This document shows, in pieces, positions 1 through 14,800 of a DNA stretch of 64,000 nt. Origin of the DNA: Hymenolepis diminuta (lineage: Eukaryota > Platyhelminthes > Cestoda > Cyclophyllidea > Hymenolepididae). The stretch lies in contig CAADRB010000014.1 of the NCBI GenBank assembly GCA_900708905.1, positions 3,017,822 to 3,081,821 on the forward strand, read 5' to 3'. Made by a program: the position numbers and the translations under genes. The first letter of the stretch is position 1. Each line of letters begins with the position of its first letter. The notes below the pieces were generated by a model that was not told the origin of the DNA, ran no database searches, and saw only the letters and a program-made list of their open reading frames with translations.

Positions 1-489
1 CTGATGGCCTTTGGAAAATAATGAAAATTTTAGGTGGAAAAGTTTGAGTACTATTGTCTTGCATTAGGTCGGTAATAATGTACCATTTAACAAATTATTG
101 CCTGTTGACGATTAGGTTATTTTAAGACAGGAGTTAAAATAACATTGATTAAATGCGGATCAGTCTTTCGGGGGGGTAGTGCAGTAAATATGAATAACTA
201 TTATTGTTATCTCCTTTTTGGATCAATGACGTCGGATGAGAAAATGTTAACCATTGTATTTTAACTCCTAAGTTGGAGACCTTACTCAATTGATTACGGA
301 AGGTCAATTAACAAGTTGGAGACTCCAGAGTTATCTTAATTTGAACTTCTGGGTGGGTAAGTATAATATTAATTTATACAGCTCAGCAGATTTATCTTTT
401 GAAACACCTAATACACCCCCAGGCAGAAGATGTTAATGATTTGGCAATCGGTGCTGGAGGTCACGAGCATAATGTCTAGAGAATTAGAT

Positions 490-560
490 GCCTGTTCATT
501 ATTTGGAATGTCGAACAGCAGTGTTAGAATGCGAATCTCTTATCAAGGATGTTCGAGTGA
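490..560 (+). repeat. Fragment of SINE-like repeat (tail part)
   Basis: The stretch with a GTGTTAGAATGCGAATCTC core resembles the conserved tail seen at about 3541, 23299, 59210, 61232 and 61814, whose shared core is roughly AAGATGAGYGTTGGAAA followed by CG and TTCT. Only the tail is recognisable. By eye this is the weakest of the copies. Confidence 0.35.
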
Positions 561-2271
561 ACGATTTGAAAACATTTAAATTCAGTAAACTTTACAAATA
601 TTGCAAAAGAAAATGAGAATTCTCACTATCTCGTGGAGTAACGGTGATCATAAGCGATTGACTGAGCAAAATAAATTTCGTCGTCGGAAGTGGTACCCAG
701 AAGAGGATATCTTGGGCAATCACTTGAGACAGTTTGGCTTGACATATGAAGCTTTTCAAAGATCCAGAAATATTGTTTAACATACACAGTCATGTTTATA
801 CTGAAGGATGTATCCCTCCAAGTCTCCATCTTACGTCATCACTAATCGCTAAAATTAATTATATCGTCCTCATAGTGATGTGGGAAATTGTTAACCTTTC
901 CTGTGACCCCAAGCCCTCTATGGATAGACATTGTGTGTCCTCAAATGGTCCAGCCTCATCGATCAGAATAAGCTAACTAAGTGTTACTCGGATGGTGGAC
1001 ACAGAGGACAGTATCACTAAGGCAATGTTTCGGTAATCAACCCTTTCTGTTCAATATTATCCATAATTTTTCTCTAATTGTCCCGTCTAATCAAAAGCAA
1101 ACTTGCAATTATGTCCTCACGTGAGTGACGAAAATAAAGAGCCTTTCAATACGCACAGAGAACACATGCAACAAAAATTTCGCCTGATAGACACATCCTC
1201 TTTCGCTGCTTTCTAATGCCCTTTCTTTTTCATTTTTCTCCCCCTTGAGAGTCTGTATTGCGGTTTGCTCAATATATCCTGGTCTAATCAATTCCTGGTC
1301 TTCTGCTTCACTGCTGTTAGCCCTTACTAATCGCAAAAATACATTTTACTAATTGAATGAACTTTAGTGAACTTTAAAGAAACTTTCGGTGGCTAAATAG
1401 GATATTCTTTTCCAAAGGCCAATAAACTTAGATTTTCGACCCATGGACAATGAACGACTGGATTCGTTGATCTTCAGATCTATACCTGTTGATACATGAA
1501 CGGTGAACTTAGATTTAAACACGTCCTATGGTTGCATAAAAGTTGGCTGATACGAATAAACATGCCGCAGATTGACGTAATATTTATAATCGTATCACCA
1601 AAAAGAACTACACACTTAATTTAATCCCGCTTTTAAATGATTAAGGAAGAGCAAAATTTGAATACTCTAACAAAAAGAGTAAAAACATCACAACAAAATA
1701 AAGGATCTGTTTTGCTCAGAATAACAAGGATTCGTCACATGAAAAACCGTTTAAATGTCCCTTTTCCTCCATCGATTGAAGTACTCCTAAGTTCATTTGC
1801 AGTCCACTACTGTTATTATTATTTTAATACCACTTTTCTAAGCCAGTCCGAAGTATGACATTCAGTTAAGTGTAAAGCGACCAAACACGGCAGCAGTTTG
1901 TACAGAGAACGAAATAGGGTCAGACCAGTGAGTTAATCATTCTAATTAGGACCAAAGTACATGGTAACGTTGCTCTAACTCAGGTCACTTCACACCTACA
2001 CGAGCGTTAATGTAAACCTTTAAGTAACATATTCCACCACCATTCCGTCTTACTTTCAGTGCCATTGCCCTCATTCAGATTTGCTCTTTTTTCTAATCCT
2101 ATTAGATAATCAGAAGCTAGAAGAAACTACACTCCAACCTCTAAACTCCCTTTTACTAGACTTGTTGATAAATAAAACCGATTCTCCACAGAGCATTCAT
2201 TCACTCAATCACCATAACATTTAACTTCTCCAGCAAATAAAAAGACAGCCAGTCTCATTATCTGGATCAAA

Positions 2272-2290
2272 TTTATATATATATATATTT
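2272..2290. repeat. TA microsatellite
   Basis: A short run of alternating T and A lies about 255 bp past the GIT stop codon. It is a simple repeat with no coding role visible. Confidence 0.7.
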
Positions 2291-2542
2291 CAAGAAGAAT
2301 TGGAAGATTAGATAAGCTCGCACATAATTGAAGAAGAATACGGGTTCACAGGTCGATAAAACGGTAATAATAGTATTATAGATGTGACTGATAGTATATT
2401 TGTGTATAAGACGCTCATGTAGTAAATATACACATGCAAAAGAGAAAGAGACAGAGGGAGAGAGAATAAAACGCATATGTACAAAGGGATGGAAAAGGGG
2501 TAAAGAGGGAAGAGTTTGCTAAATAATTACATGTCAGACATA

Positions 2543-2851
2543 TTAATGTCGTTCAGCTTGGAAGAAATTGAGAATAGTCTTAGCAGCGCTGGCGATTTCA
2601 TGAGCGAAAGTGATCAGTTGATTACTACTGCTGCTACTGCTCCTCGGGCTTACAGAGGAAGCACTCTGTTCGGCATTTGCTTCGCAATGGAGGCGCAGTT
2701 TCTGAGAATTGGACATGAGAGAGGTGAGTGCTGATCCCACTGTGGGGTGACACTTGCTGATTGGGGGGAACAGGACCACCAGGTCTTGTACTGCTGCTTG
2801 AATAAGTTGAGATGAACGAACCTGCTCGTGAAGACGCCTTGCATTGGCAGC
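2543..2851 (-). CDS. GIT: GIT exon 9: C-terminal paxillin-binding-type domain, stop
   Basis: Residues 1152-1253 and TAA. It reads AANARRLHEQ through VQDLVVLFPP and ends in NQLITFAHEIASAAKTIL. This matches the GIT C-terminus, where LAVTEMASLFPK and QCAYDIAKAAKQLVTI occupy the same positions. A serine run (SPRSSSSSS) sits in a helix-connecting loop. The 103 codons run from a CAG acceptor to the stop. Confidence 0.92.
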   Translation of the reverse strand, partial: AANARRLHEQVRSSQLIQAAVQDLVVLFPPISKCHPTVGSALTSLMSNSQKLRLHCEANAEQSASSVSPRSSSSSSNQLITFAHEIASAAKTILNFFQAERH

Positions 2852-5800
2852 CTGAAAAAGACCTTATTTGTCAAAGATATCACCTAACATTTATCCCGGC
2901 CATTTACCAATGGGATACTCCTCTGGAAAGGCAATTAAGAACTTCCATTTTAACACTAATACTGAGGGAAAAAAGTGATATGTAAGATCTGTCTTGAAAC
3001 TAGGTATGTTCATGTAGCTGAAATCACGATTGGTGCCCCTTTGTCCTCAAGACTGTTATGAGCTGGTATATTCGAGAGCTTTTAGCGAAGTTGGAACTTA
3101 TCTTTAAGAGCGTTGGTTAACAATGGCACAAAATACCGGTTTTCAAAAATGAGGGATTGCATTCAATCGGGGTTATCGTAATTTTACGTTTCACAGATCA
3201 TTTTAAGGTGGTTTAAAGAAGAAAGAGTACACTTGGAACTAATCAATTCAAAATGTTGGATAGTGGCGTCATTCCCCTTTTTAGCGTTGCAAAATTCTTA
3301 TGTGGTGAAAATTAGCTCAGCAGATCTACGACCAGCATGACTCCTCTTTATTCAGCTCTCTTACTGCGGATTTGGAACCGTACCAAACTGCACCGACAGT
3401 GGAAAGAATAACTTCCAAGTCAGAAGTCAGGAGTTCGAAGCTCTGAGCTCACATTCAGTGGATGCCATGACCAAACGTCAAGGAAGAAAAGCAGAATGCG
3501 AGTTTCTTATTGAAGAACATCCGTACTGCTTCTCTGCTCAAGATGAGCGTTGGGAAAATCTCATATTTAAGGGGTCGAGAAATCATTCCAACAAGCTTCA
3601 CACTTAGATATGCAGGTCTAATGGGCGCAAAGATTACCAATATTTCAACTAGGAGATTGTTGGTTGTGGAAGAAAAAGATTAGAATTGACAGTTTTCAAT
3701 AGCGTTCAATCTCAAATTCTTCCGCCTTCTCTTTTAAAAACAAGGTCCTAGGAACTTGTTATAAGGCGATTTGATGCTAAAAAAAAATCACACAAGGCTG
3801 TCAAAGTGAATTCAAACACTAATAGATGATTCAACCCTCCTATAGGAAGACTTTATCATTTTTAGATCCTAAAAAATCTTAAGTGTCGCGAAACTCATTA
3901 GAACGAGAACAATCAAAACGTACATCCAGAAGTGCCCGTATCCTAACAATAATGCACTCCACTCCACGAACAATTCTCTCATACGGCGGATGCTTCCAAG
4001 ACGCCGGTCCTCCTCCAGAAGATGACACCGGATGAACAGGAGGGGTTTTCTTCAACAAACCAGTGGATGATGAAGGATGAGCAGGAGGAGGAATAGAGTA
4101 ATCAACCTGAGAGGTGGAGGTTTCAGGACCGCCGCCAGAAGTTCGTATTGCATCAAATTGATGGGGGGCTACCGCTGCTGTTGTCGGGGTGGCAGAAGAA
4201 GTACGGAGTACGCCTGCACTACTACTGCAGCGACCGGTTTGTGTTGAGAAAACAACTGGGGGTGCAGGGCTTGGAGTTCCCGTCTCATTTGGCGCTGTAT
4301 AATCGTCTGGCACTTCGACTTCATCTACAAGGCAAGAAGGACAAATCCAAAGGGTGAAGTTAGATAGTTATTACCGTGGAAAGGGGAACAGTTGTATTGC
4401 TTAATAAGGTATTTAGAATGCGTGCGATTCTGAAAATGGGTGCCAAAATATCTAGTTTATACAAATATATGTACATGATGAAATGTGTTCACCAATTATT
4501 GCATGCCTGTACGTACAAACCCAATCACCAAATGATATGAAAAAGACTTACAATATCAAATGGTATCCCTTATTAGCACTGAATACATTAGTTAAACTGT
4601 GAAAAAATCAAATAAGATTGGGAAAAACTAATCCATTATTAATAATACTATATTATTCTATATTCGACAGTTCTCGGACGACTTTATTACATTGTAAGAG
4701 TTTGAAACATTAATGGTCACATAAGAGTTACTTTTAACGAATCTGAATTTATCACCTATATAAGGATGAATGAACAGTCCAGAAGAAGCATTTAGAACGG
4801 TGCTATATATGTACACATACAAAAAATATCGTATGAATGCATATAAATCCAATCGGCATTTTAAAAACAGATATAGAGGAAAGTGAAATGATATTATTAA
4901 GTAGTATCAGTATTTTGTATTGTCTAAAATAGCTAAGAGGTATTGGACACTAATCAACTCCAGATCATACGTATTTAAAGTTTCGGAAACACCACAGGCA
5001 ACTTATATTATAAAAAACCGATTTGAATATCCTCGATGGGTAGAATGATCGATTATTGGATTCCCCCTTCGTTCGTGACTAAAATTTCAATCTCACCACA
5101 ACTGCAAACATTACCTGAACAGGCGGCCATTCAATCTACATATACCAGAAACCATATGAGCATTCGCATTTTCTTAACAAAAGACTGAAGTTGAGTTACA
5201 GGACCCCTGTCCTATTCATAATTAATCTACATGATTTGAGCCGACTACTACCATAATATCACTTTCGTGCAGCATCTAACAATGTCGCAGTAGCAGTCCA
5301 GGATTATATCGGTGGCTACTTAGCGTTATACTAACTTTAACCAATCCAACAATAAGGAAATGCTGACTAACGAAAACTGTATGATTCTCCTTTTAATTAT
5401 AGTTTCCTCAGAATCTGTCAATTTAAACTCGAAAAGTTCAGTTCACAGTCATTGATAAATTCCAGGGTTTCTCATTTTGAGAATGATTTAAATACACAAT
5501 CTGATTTAGTTTTTCACATCAACGATTCAATTTGCATACTAACACTGTCTAATTGCAAGGAGCACAGAGATTTACGAACTCCTTATATGCCAAATCCGTA
5601 ATAAACATTGACATAATGTAAGTGGATCATGTAATTTTTATTCGTTTGTAACAGCCAGAAGATATTTTTGTGTATAATTTTAGTTAAAGCCCCTCAGGTA
5701 CATAACTTGCCTCAAGAAAATTCGCATGCAAACTGGGTACGCGTCAGAAAAAATCAAAATGAACAAAGCATCAATACCAAAAGGAGTCATGCAGAAGCGT

Positions 5801-8800
5801 CACGTTTAGAATAAACATAGACGCATTTTCTAAGAAATGGATGTGACTGAAAACGTCAAAACAATTTTCCACACTCCGCGTGTTTATGTCCATCCAATGC
5901 GAACATTCAAGTACCTTATAAGTCAGGAATCGTTTCAATTGACAGTAGAGTCTATTGTGAATTAAACCAAAATGAAAAACCGCTACTGCTACTTACACAA
6001 GCCGATTCTGTGATCAAACTAGCTAATCGAATATTATTCTTCCCTTTTTACAAAATCTTTTAGAATTAGAAACTGATCAGACCAACGCAATATCTAGATT
6101 AGAGTTTTAATATTCCACCTCTTTTCAACTTATTGTGAGACGTTTTTCATTAGAGTACATTATATTATTTATCAGTAATACGATCAAAAATCGAAAAGCA
6201 CCGTGATAACTATTAACGACATAACATCAATCAGCTTAATATCACCGCTGTTAGAAGCCGGTTTACGTGCACTATTTCAGTTTCTTTGTAAAAGAGAGGC
6301 GAAAATATGGGCAAAAAGTTAATAGGTAATTTTGTCCAGTCAGTCAAGCTTTAAAGAGAGTTAGAAGGCTTAGAGGTGAATTTAAGTTGAGGTATAGGGT
6401 ATGTATGTATGGGGTATGGGATACATTTAAAACCATATTTGGAATTGGAAGGCCAAAGACCGATCTTGGCCGCCCAGGTAGTCATCTGGCGCTTGTAGAC
6501 ATTCATCCTCTACACAAATAAATAACACAAAGAGGAGAGGAAAATGAGGGGAAGAGGGAAAGCTGAGGATTTGAGGTGGTCAACGAAATTAAACCCGCCT
6601 ACAGTACACACACACGCCACCCCATTTGATATTAGTATATGCGCAAATTTATGGCCACTAACTTTCCAAATATGCGTTAGAAGTAAGTAATACGGATACA
6701 GAAAATAATTAATCAAGATCACCTAATACTAATTTTCTTAAAGATCACTAGCCTCTATATTCAAAAGAAATTAAATATAAACTTACGCAATCCACCTCCA
6801 AGAGGTGAAGAAGTTGGTTGAGTCTTTCCAATCGGAGTTCGTGCCGCCGATGGTTTAGTATTTTGTAAATTTACGTACGATCTCACTGCTCCAAGTCCAG
6901 CTTGTGTCGACGTAGAGGGTTGAAGTTGTGAAGCATTGGTAGGTTGTCCTGAATTTGTCGTTGTGGTGGTTGTCACTTCGACAGTTGTTGCATCAGCAGG
7001 TGATGTCGACCTACCCCACAAGGAGATTCCCTGTCGAAGAAGTATTCCAGAATCGAGGCATTGGGTCCCAACGGCATAGTTACTGGAGGAGCCATTCAGC
7101 CGTTTATTCCCTGAGATGACAGACTGTGGTTTGGGTGGGCCGTGGAGGTTACCATTTGTGTAGCCTTCACCATCTTCATCATCTTCAGAGAGATCGGAAT
7201 TGTCTTCTGAAATCTCGGTGGCACTACCATGGATCTCTGTAGTTCTTTCTCCTTCACCTTCTGTGGCGGTGATAACCGAAGATGTGGTTCTTGTATGTAA
7301 GTCTACTGGTGGAGTTGATTGTTTAGGTGTGGATGAAGAACGAGCGGCAGCTTCGTGGGTCTTTACCATTCCAGCAGAAAATGCAGCCTTCAAGGCATTC
7401 TGTAAAGCATACAAATAATACTATGCATTTGCAAACACGGCTTATATTTGACCGCTAAACAAGTCTATAACTATGAGAATTTGTAAATCTGCTAATTACC
7501 AAGATAATATGGCCATCCAAAAAGATGTAAATCAGTACCAACCGGTCGAAGCATCCAATCAGCTGTAATGAAGAGGCGGATATACAGAAAGCAACTTACA
7601 ATATAAGATCGTAGTAACATTTAATGCAGATACTCCCTATGAAGAAAATGAATATAACTCCTTATCTTAGGATAATGAACCGAAGTGATTTCCAAGTAAT
7701 ATCAAAACGATTTCGGTGACAGGAGCAGATTCAATTTCTATGTTCCAATTACAATGTTCAAGAAAATCTCTGGCTACACAAACAGAAAATTGTCGAGTTA
7801 ATGAAACTCCTTACTCACTCAGATTAAAACTATCTGTATCTGTAAAGATTTGTCAAAAAAACGAAGTAGGTAAGATTGGCCGTGAAAAACAAGTAAATAT
7901 TGGATAGAAAACATTTACTGGTTTCTCGAATTTGACGTGTTTTCAATTTCCGTTTTTTCAATACTAGAGAATATGCAACGGAGGTGGATAATATGGGCAT
8001 TTTCATTTCCGATTTATGTCTTTAAATGAGGATTTAAAAGGTAATTTATTTCGTATTTTGTACCAGCTCAGATACCGGACACACTAAATGTTCTAATACA
8101 ACCACAGGCATTTCTTACTCTTCCATATTGTTCTGTATCAAAGCACAACTCTTAAATTGTTAAAGGAGAGGTCTGAAAAGGTTCAAAAGCTCCTCTTGCA
8201 AATGTATGTTTCCCACCTTATATATGAGACAAAGAATTAAGAACATACAATGCACGCCATATTTTCTGATTACCCCAGAACACTTACTTAACCAGCCTAT
8301 AACTTTAATTGTTTGAATCAAATAAATAAACTATTTCAGCAGAAACAGTAATGAATATTACATATGAGTAGAGGAAACGCACATTCTCTTCCGTCAACCG
8401 TTCGCAGATCGCTTCCAGCTCTCTCAATCTCGTGGTGAGAGCTTGCACCTGTTGAGCAGCTTTTTCTCTCTCCTCCTTCAACCTAATTACTTCTGCTTCG
8501 ACCTCCGTAAATCGTGAATCCGACTGTTCATTCTGCTCTGAGGCTTCCATTTCTGAAGCTTCTGCCGACGTTTGAACAGCTGCCGAGACCAAAGAAAACC
8601 TAGCTTCCTTTCGCAGTCCCTCAACGGACTGGTGAAGCATTGTTGGACCCACGCATCTCTCCAAGGAACCCCCACATGTGGAAGAAGATGAAATTGCAGT
8701 CGACGCAACCCCAGCAACAGCAGCAGTGGTCTGTTTCGAAATGCCCGTGTACGCATTACTATGTGCGGAAGCCGGTACACTAGCTCGATATGATGCAAGA

Positions 8801-11800
8801 TGCCCAGTAGCAGGTAAATGAAGGCGTCTTGAGCCGAGCACGACACCAGGCCGTGAATCTACATCGGTATGAGGGGCATCAGAGGAGAGACTTTCTTCTC
8901 CCATAGAGACAAAGATTTGTTGTTGAGATGTTGGGTCCTCTTCCTCATCTGCTTGGGATTCAAGTTGCATTTGCTGCTCAGTGGTACTGTTGTTAAAGTC
9001 AGTTGGAGCAATTGCTGCTGTTGTCGCAGAAGCAGAATTCGAAATTGAAGCGTTGCTAGAAATTGCAGTTGTACCGAGAGATTGAGCAGTTGATACACGC
9101 GTAACTGTACCAGTCTCTGTATCAACTGCAACCTGGAAGAAAAAATCACCACTACTTTAGTTATTTAAGTAGCCTATATTTTCATAAATTACGAAATTGC
9201 GATTACTTGAAGGGGTGCTCAAATTAAAAACCAATTGTCGTTCTGAAGCAATTACATTTTAATATGCGTATGAGCTTGTGGTGACCGCATAAAGAAACCC
9301 GTCAAATTTTGCAGATTATGAAAATCAAGAAATCAGGTGTCAGGAAAATTAGATTAGATAGACGTAACAAATGGCGAAAATGCCGGTGTATGTCTGTCAA
9401 GAGAATAAGAGAAAACTTAGAAATCCATAGAATGAATTTCCTTAAATGTCAAGAACTTAGCGCGGTGGTTCGGTGGTCTTCATATTAAGAATGAAAAGTG
9501 GAGATTAAAGTAGATAAACACGCTTTCAACCCTGGCTTTGGTTCAGAGCCAAATACGGCAAAATTGACAGAAAAGCTAACCTTCAAATATTACCATGGTA
9601 CTACAGAAATTCGTAGAAAAATACGGGTAGATGTAATGTAGCCAGCAAGCAAAGTGAATCATCATCTTGTTACATGTATTCAAACAAAGCAACCAAGAAA
9701 AAAATGGTTAAAACGAACCACTACAGAGGAATGAAGAAACCTCTTACGCCTTTCCATTTAATAACCTTATGCATGACATTATTAACAAAAGAAGAATTAA
9801 CCGAGGAAATGCGTACCAAAGTGTCGCCCACTTTTAGGCTAAGCTCTACGAAGATTAAGTCAGAAATATTTATATTTAAATCATTGTAAATCAAAAACTC
9901 AGCATCAAAAAATCAAAATTTTTTCAACCTAAATCAGATCGCTACTGTATTAATGACGATAGATTCACAATACTGATGCAGTTTAGAACATTCTAATCAA
10001 TATTTATTAGTTACTCCTGACTATTAGAAGAAACAAATGCATCGAGATGGCATGATAAACCACTCAGTCTGAGAACATAGCAGACATGAATTTACCCCGG
10101 AACAGCGGTGAATTATACCCAGTAAATAAAAATGAACAAACAGATAAATTCCAAATTCAAGTTAATCTAGACATTTTTAATTTCCCGGCTTATTCCCTAC
10201 TCTATTCACCTCCAACTGGACTACTTGTGGTTTCTCATATTTAGACGCTTCTCATGATTAAAAATGAATTTTTTACATTTCTGTGATCAATGTTAAACAA
10301 AGGAATCTGAAGTCCTAAAAAATCTATGATTCCTTTCTGATTACCCCCGTGACATTTCATACACCTTCCCCCTAAGATAAAGAAAATAAAATAGTCTAGA
10401 GAAGAAAAAGTCTTACATCTCTTATCAGGTAATAAATTACGGCAAAAAGTAAGACAGGACATAGGTCACATAATCACCTAATCCCACACAGGATTATTTA
10501 TATCTAATCCAAGCTACTGAAATATCACATTGCAACAGCTATAGATGCGGTGACACGATACCACTGATTTAATATCAGTGACCAAACGCACCTGATCATA
10601 CACTGGATCCTCAAACGAGGTATTAGTTCCATTTGTGGTCCTATTTCTAGGTGATATACCCGGACCGCCTTGACCAGGAGTACTTCCAACTACCAGTAGG
10701 ACTTCGTCATCATTATTCACCGTCATCCGTGTTTCCTGTTTAATTTCTTCTGCTCCAAAAGTGGTATACTCATGTCTCATCTTCGGTCTCACTACAGCAA
10801 GAGGCAGAGCCGACGTAGATTCCAACATAGGAACTAATCGATGTGCCGCCTCATGTAATACATCCACAACCAAGGCGCGAAAGGCTGTCATGGAGAGACG
10901 TCCCAACTTCTGACGTGCCTGGTTGCGAACGGAGGTGTAGGAGGTGTTGGGTGGGAGGAAAAAGAGAATGAGTGAGGAGGGATGAGTGTTGTTGTTGGCG
11001 GGATGGAAGACTTTAGAGGAGGGAGGAATTGAGGGGAGCAGAGCCCCACTCATTGAATGTGGACGACCGCTAGACGTGGTGGGGGGTGGTGGACGTGTTG
11101 AGCCACTACCACCGTGAATGGATGTCGGACCTGTGGAATTAGGTGGCTCAACGGTTGATTCAAGAAATGAGTTGGTTAGACGGCGTTCCGCCTCATCGTA
11201 GACGTCAATACAAAGATCCTAAAGAGATAAAGTAAGAAATTGCTTATTTAGTTATTTACTAATTTATCTCTAGTAACAATGTAATGGATAGGCGCAAAAT
11301 CCACTGAAGACCATCACTACTAATCGGAGTGCAGACACAGACTTGATTAATGATTTTGTCCTAAGCATTCATTTACATTTATACAGTATGTACCTTACTT
11401 TGTGAATAAAAATCAATTTTCAGTCAATCATCGCATCTAAAATCATTTTCTTCTACCACATCTGAGACAGATTTATCATGTTATAAAAATGAATCGGCTT
11501 TCGTCAATAGCTCTCCCACTAATTGAATGGAAGTGTTGCTAAGTTCTCGCACGTAAGGATATATGAATTGCTGTTCAGTGTGATTAGCAAGTGATGCTAG
11601 AATTGCCGGCGAATTAGAATATTTCGCGCACATTGCACCATCAATAAAACTAACTTTAGACTTTTATTAAGAAAAAAAGATGACTAATAATACTTAGGAT
11701 TGGGCATACAATTTGACTAATTCTTTCCGTAGCTAGTTGAACTCAATGAGTGGGGACAGGATAGACAGACAGATTTAGACAAACTGAATCTAACAATACG

Positions 11801-14800
11801 AATACTGTAATAACTTCAGATTGAAATACAAAAAGAAATCAGAAGAATTGATGGAATCCAGAAGTTAGTTGTGAGAAAAGTTCAGTAATTCGACCATTCC
11901 GGTTGCTTTAATTAGCTATAGGAATTTATGAATTTTTGGTTATTCTAGGGAATTTCTGTCCACTATAATAAAATGCCACTCAACCCTAATTTAATAGTGT
12001 TCATTCATAACATACAAATCAAAATACAATGAGGATTTTTTGAGATTCCTTAGAACATTTTGCAAAAGGGTGCACCTTATAATTTAAAAGAATTCCATGA
12101 ATTGCAGAACACCTTTACAGACCTTTTGGAACACTGGACGACACATTTTACTGAGTGTGAATAGTAAGATAGTGCCACCTCAAGCAGGCGCATACAATAA
12201 TATCATATTCAGAAGGAATAGGGAATAGGATGTCTGGACACCGCCGACATAACCTATACACCTAATGTAATGAAAAACAAATTATAAATTCCCTATGAGA
12301 TCTTACTGTACAGCAACACAAATTTTTAGTAAAAAAATAAACCAAATATATCACATTAGAGAAGAAATTTGACCTCTTAGGACTCACTTTAGTTCTGCAG
12401 CACCAGAAACAAATATATAGGAGTAACACAACCCCCCTCCCCCTCTTCCGATCTCTTACAAAATTGGTAAATTTAACTAAGTTTTCTCCTGCTATCGGAC
12501 GTAGAATTACGAGACTAAAGACGAATGCGTATCTTTGCTTTTGAAAACCTACGTTCAGCGTAACATTCACTCAGTCGCTACTAAAACTTGGTTCCCATAA
12601 CCGAACCACCCTCAAATATCTCGTACTATATAGAAATTATGGGTTTCACGACTGAAATCTGCAGCCTTCCATTTACTCTCCTGAGTAAATATTGTTTGTG
12701 AGCTATGCACGCCTCTGGCCAAATCATATATTCGATACGAAATTTTGATCCAATAGAATAAAAAAACATAAAAGTGAACATAGCGATTTTAGGATCGTTT
12801 AGAAGGAGATGAAACGATAGCAACTTTATAGATTCCCTTCAAACATATATTCAACTACGCTGAACATTTGTCCTGGTTTTGTTGTGAAATATCACGAAAT
12901 TGATTATAATCAAAGAACGATTTTTGCAGCAAATTTAAAACTCTACCTGAAATCTATCTTACAATGCCCACAAGAGAAAACTTTAAAGTCATTAGATGAA
13001 TATACATGGAGGGATTTCCGGATGACGTATCGATAGCGATGCACCCGACCACAATCGTTATCGACTAAGCAACTTATACCATATTTAAAACTGCTTACCA
13101 TTGCCATTTTCAACTAAAATGAAATTTCAATGCAGTTTCAATACATTCAGACAAAAAAAATTTGCCGTCATTAGAGGACCTCTATGCTTGGGGAAATTGT
13201 CCTGATGAGGAAGTAATTTTGCAATTAATGTCTGCACTAAGACCTCGATTTACGACTTTCGTAAGTGACTAAGCCCTTCACACACTAATTGCTGCAGCTT
13301 GACAACAGCATCCAACCTGGAAAATTGGATAATTTTTTCCAAGGTTGTTGTTATTACGAAACATTCTACAATGTTTGGAAGAGGTTATTCCCTCTATTAA
13401 CTGAATGTTGGGACATTCAGGATTGTATTTCTGCTTGCCTCCTACTCAGGTCAACTAAAGAAGTAGGACAGAATATATGTGTACCAATTTTCGCTGATCG
13501 GATTATCGATATTTATTAATGAGGCTAACTTTAAGCACCGATGTTGAAAAAAGTACAATAGTTCCATTAGCTTTTATCGAAACCAATTTCAAATATAACG
13601 GATGTGAAAATAAATTTTATAGTTTATTTGTTCAAAAACTGCTTAGGTAATATCTGTGTCTGTAATACTCGACAAACGTGTATAAAAAGATGGGAAAGAA
13701 TTATAATGTTTAGTTATGACGATCGAATAATAAATGCATGGCGAGTGTGTGTGTCACATTCAAGATTCATAAATAAAAAAATTAAAACACTAATATTCAT
13801 GGTTGTATTAGTAAGAAATGGAAAGGCTCACTTTTTTCATGAGATGCACTCGTTTCGAAATCAACCCATTAAATCGGACAGTAATCAACAAGAATTAAAC
13901 ATACTCTAGCAACTACTTAACCACCGAAGACCTCGTTTGTTATCATTTAAGTATAAAAGGTTCTCAAAATATGGAAGAGACCAGGTATATAAATATCCAT
14001 TTAATAACAAATATCATTGAGTTTAATTGGAATGAAATGAGGCCTTCAATTTAGCTAGAACACAGAAATCACCACGGGTACTTTCTAATCTTGCGAAAGT
14101 GGGGAGAAAAGTGGATACAGGGGCCTAACTAGCTATCTGTGCATCCCACAAGGCCATTTGAAGTTTCGAAAAAAAAGAATTAGTCACCACGAAGTGATTG
14201 CAGAACTGGGCTAAACGGTACATTTGCGAAAATGAAGATTTAACACACGTGCACAACTTAATGATGTCCATTTCCGTCATGGGAAAAAAAAGGAAAAATG
14301 TGCGTATGCGAGTGCGTGTGTGTAGAGTAGTAATGTCCGCCAATTTATAGAGAGTATAAATTATACTACATGGACTTCTGGCTGCAAAGCTATATCTGTA
14401 AGAAAATAGTTTGGAGAATGAATAGGGAGATTTGGTCCAGGAGATTCGGGATTTTTACCGCTCCTCTCAACTCGAAAAAGATAAGGGTTTATTTTAAAAA
14501 AATCAGATTGAATCTGATATTAACGTTCAGGATGAAATCATGACATGTAGTATTCAAACCATCTTTGACTTAAAGCAGAATAGAAGTTACGTAACCAAAG
14601 GGATTCCAAGACGCCTTCCTTCTGACCATCATGAATGTTGGGAAAAAATTTTTTGCTCATACCTTGAATTCTATCAATCATCAGTGAAATTTCCTTCTAA
14701 CCAATTTTTTTCTTCCATTAAGAATGCACAAAGTGCAATTAAATAATCATCTAATATCAGGATTCTTTTCAGGAATTAATAATTTGGGAGAAATCCCGAT

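Larger units (their letters stand above)
1..2542. other. Intergenic region downstream of GIT
   Basis: No open frame here resembles a known protein; the longest frames are under 80 codons and lack recognisable motifs. A short stretch near 490-560 resembles the tail of the SINE-like repeat described elsewhere in this window, and a TA-rich microsatellite lies at about 2272-2290. No canonical poly(A) signal for the minus-strand GIT gene was found in the first few hundred bases past its stop, so its 3' end is not defined here. Confidence 0.6.

Noticed and set aside
8859..9152. 97-codon Gln/Leu-rich frame on minus at GIT exon 6
   Set aside because: An out-of-frame reading of the Ser/Ala/Thr-rich GIT exon; the true frame is fixed by the coiled coil and by phases of flanking exons.
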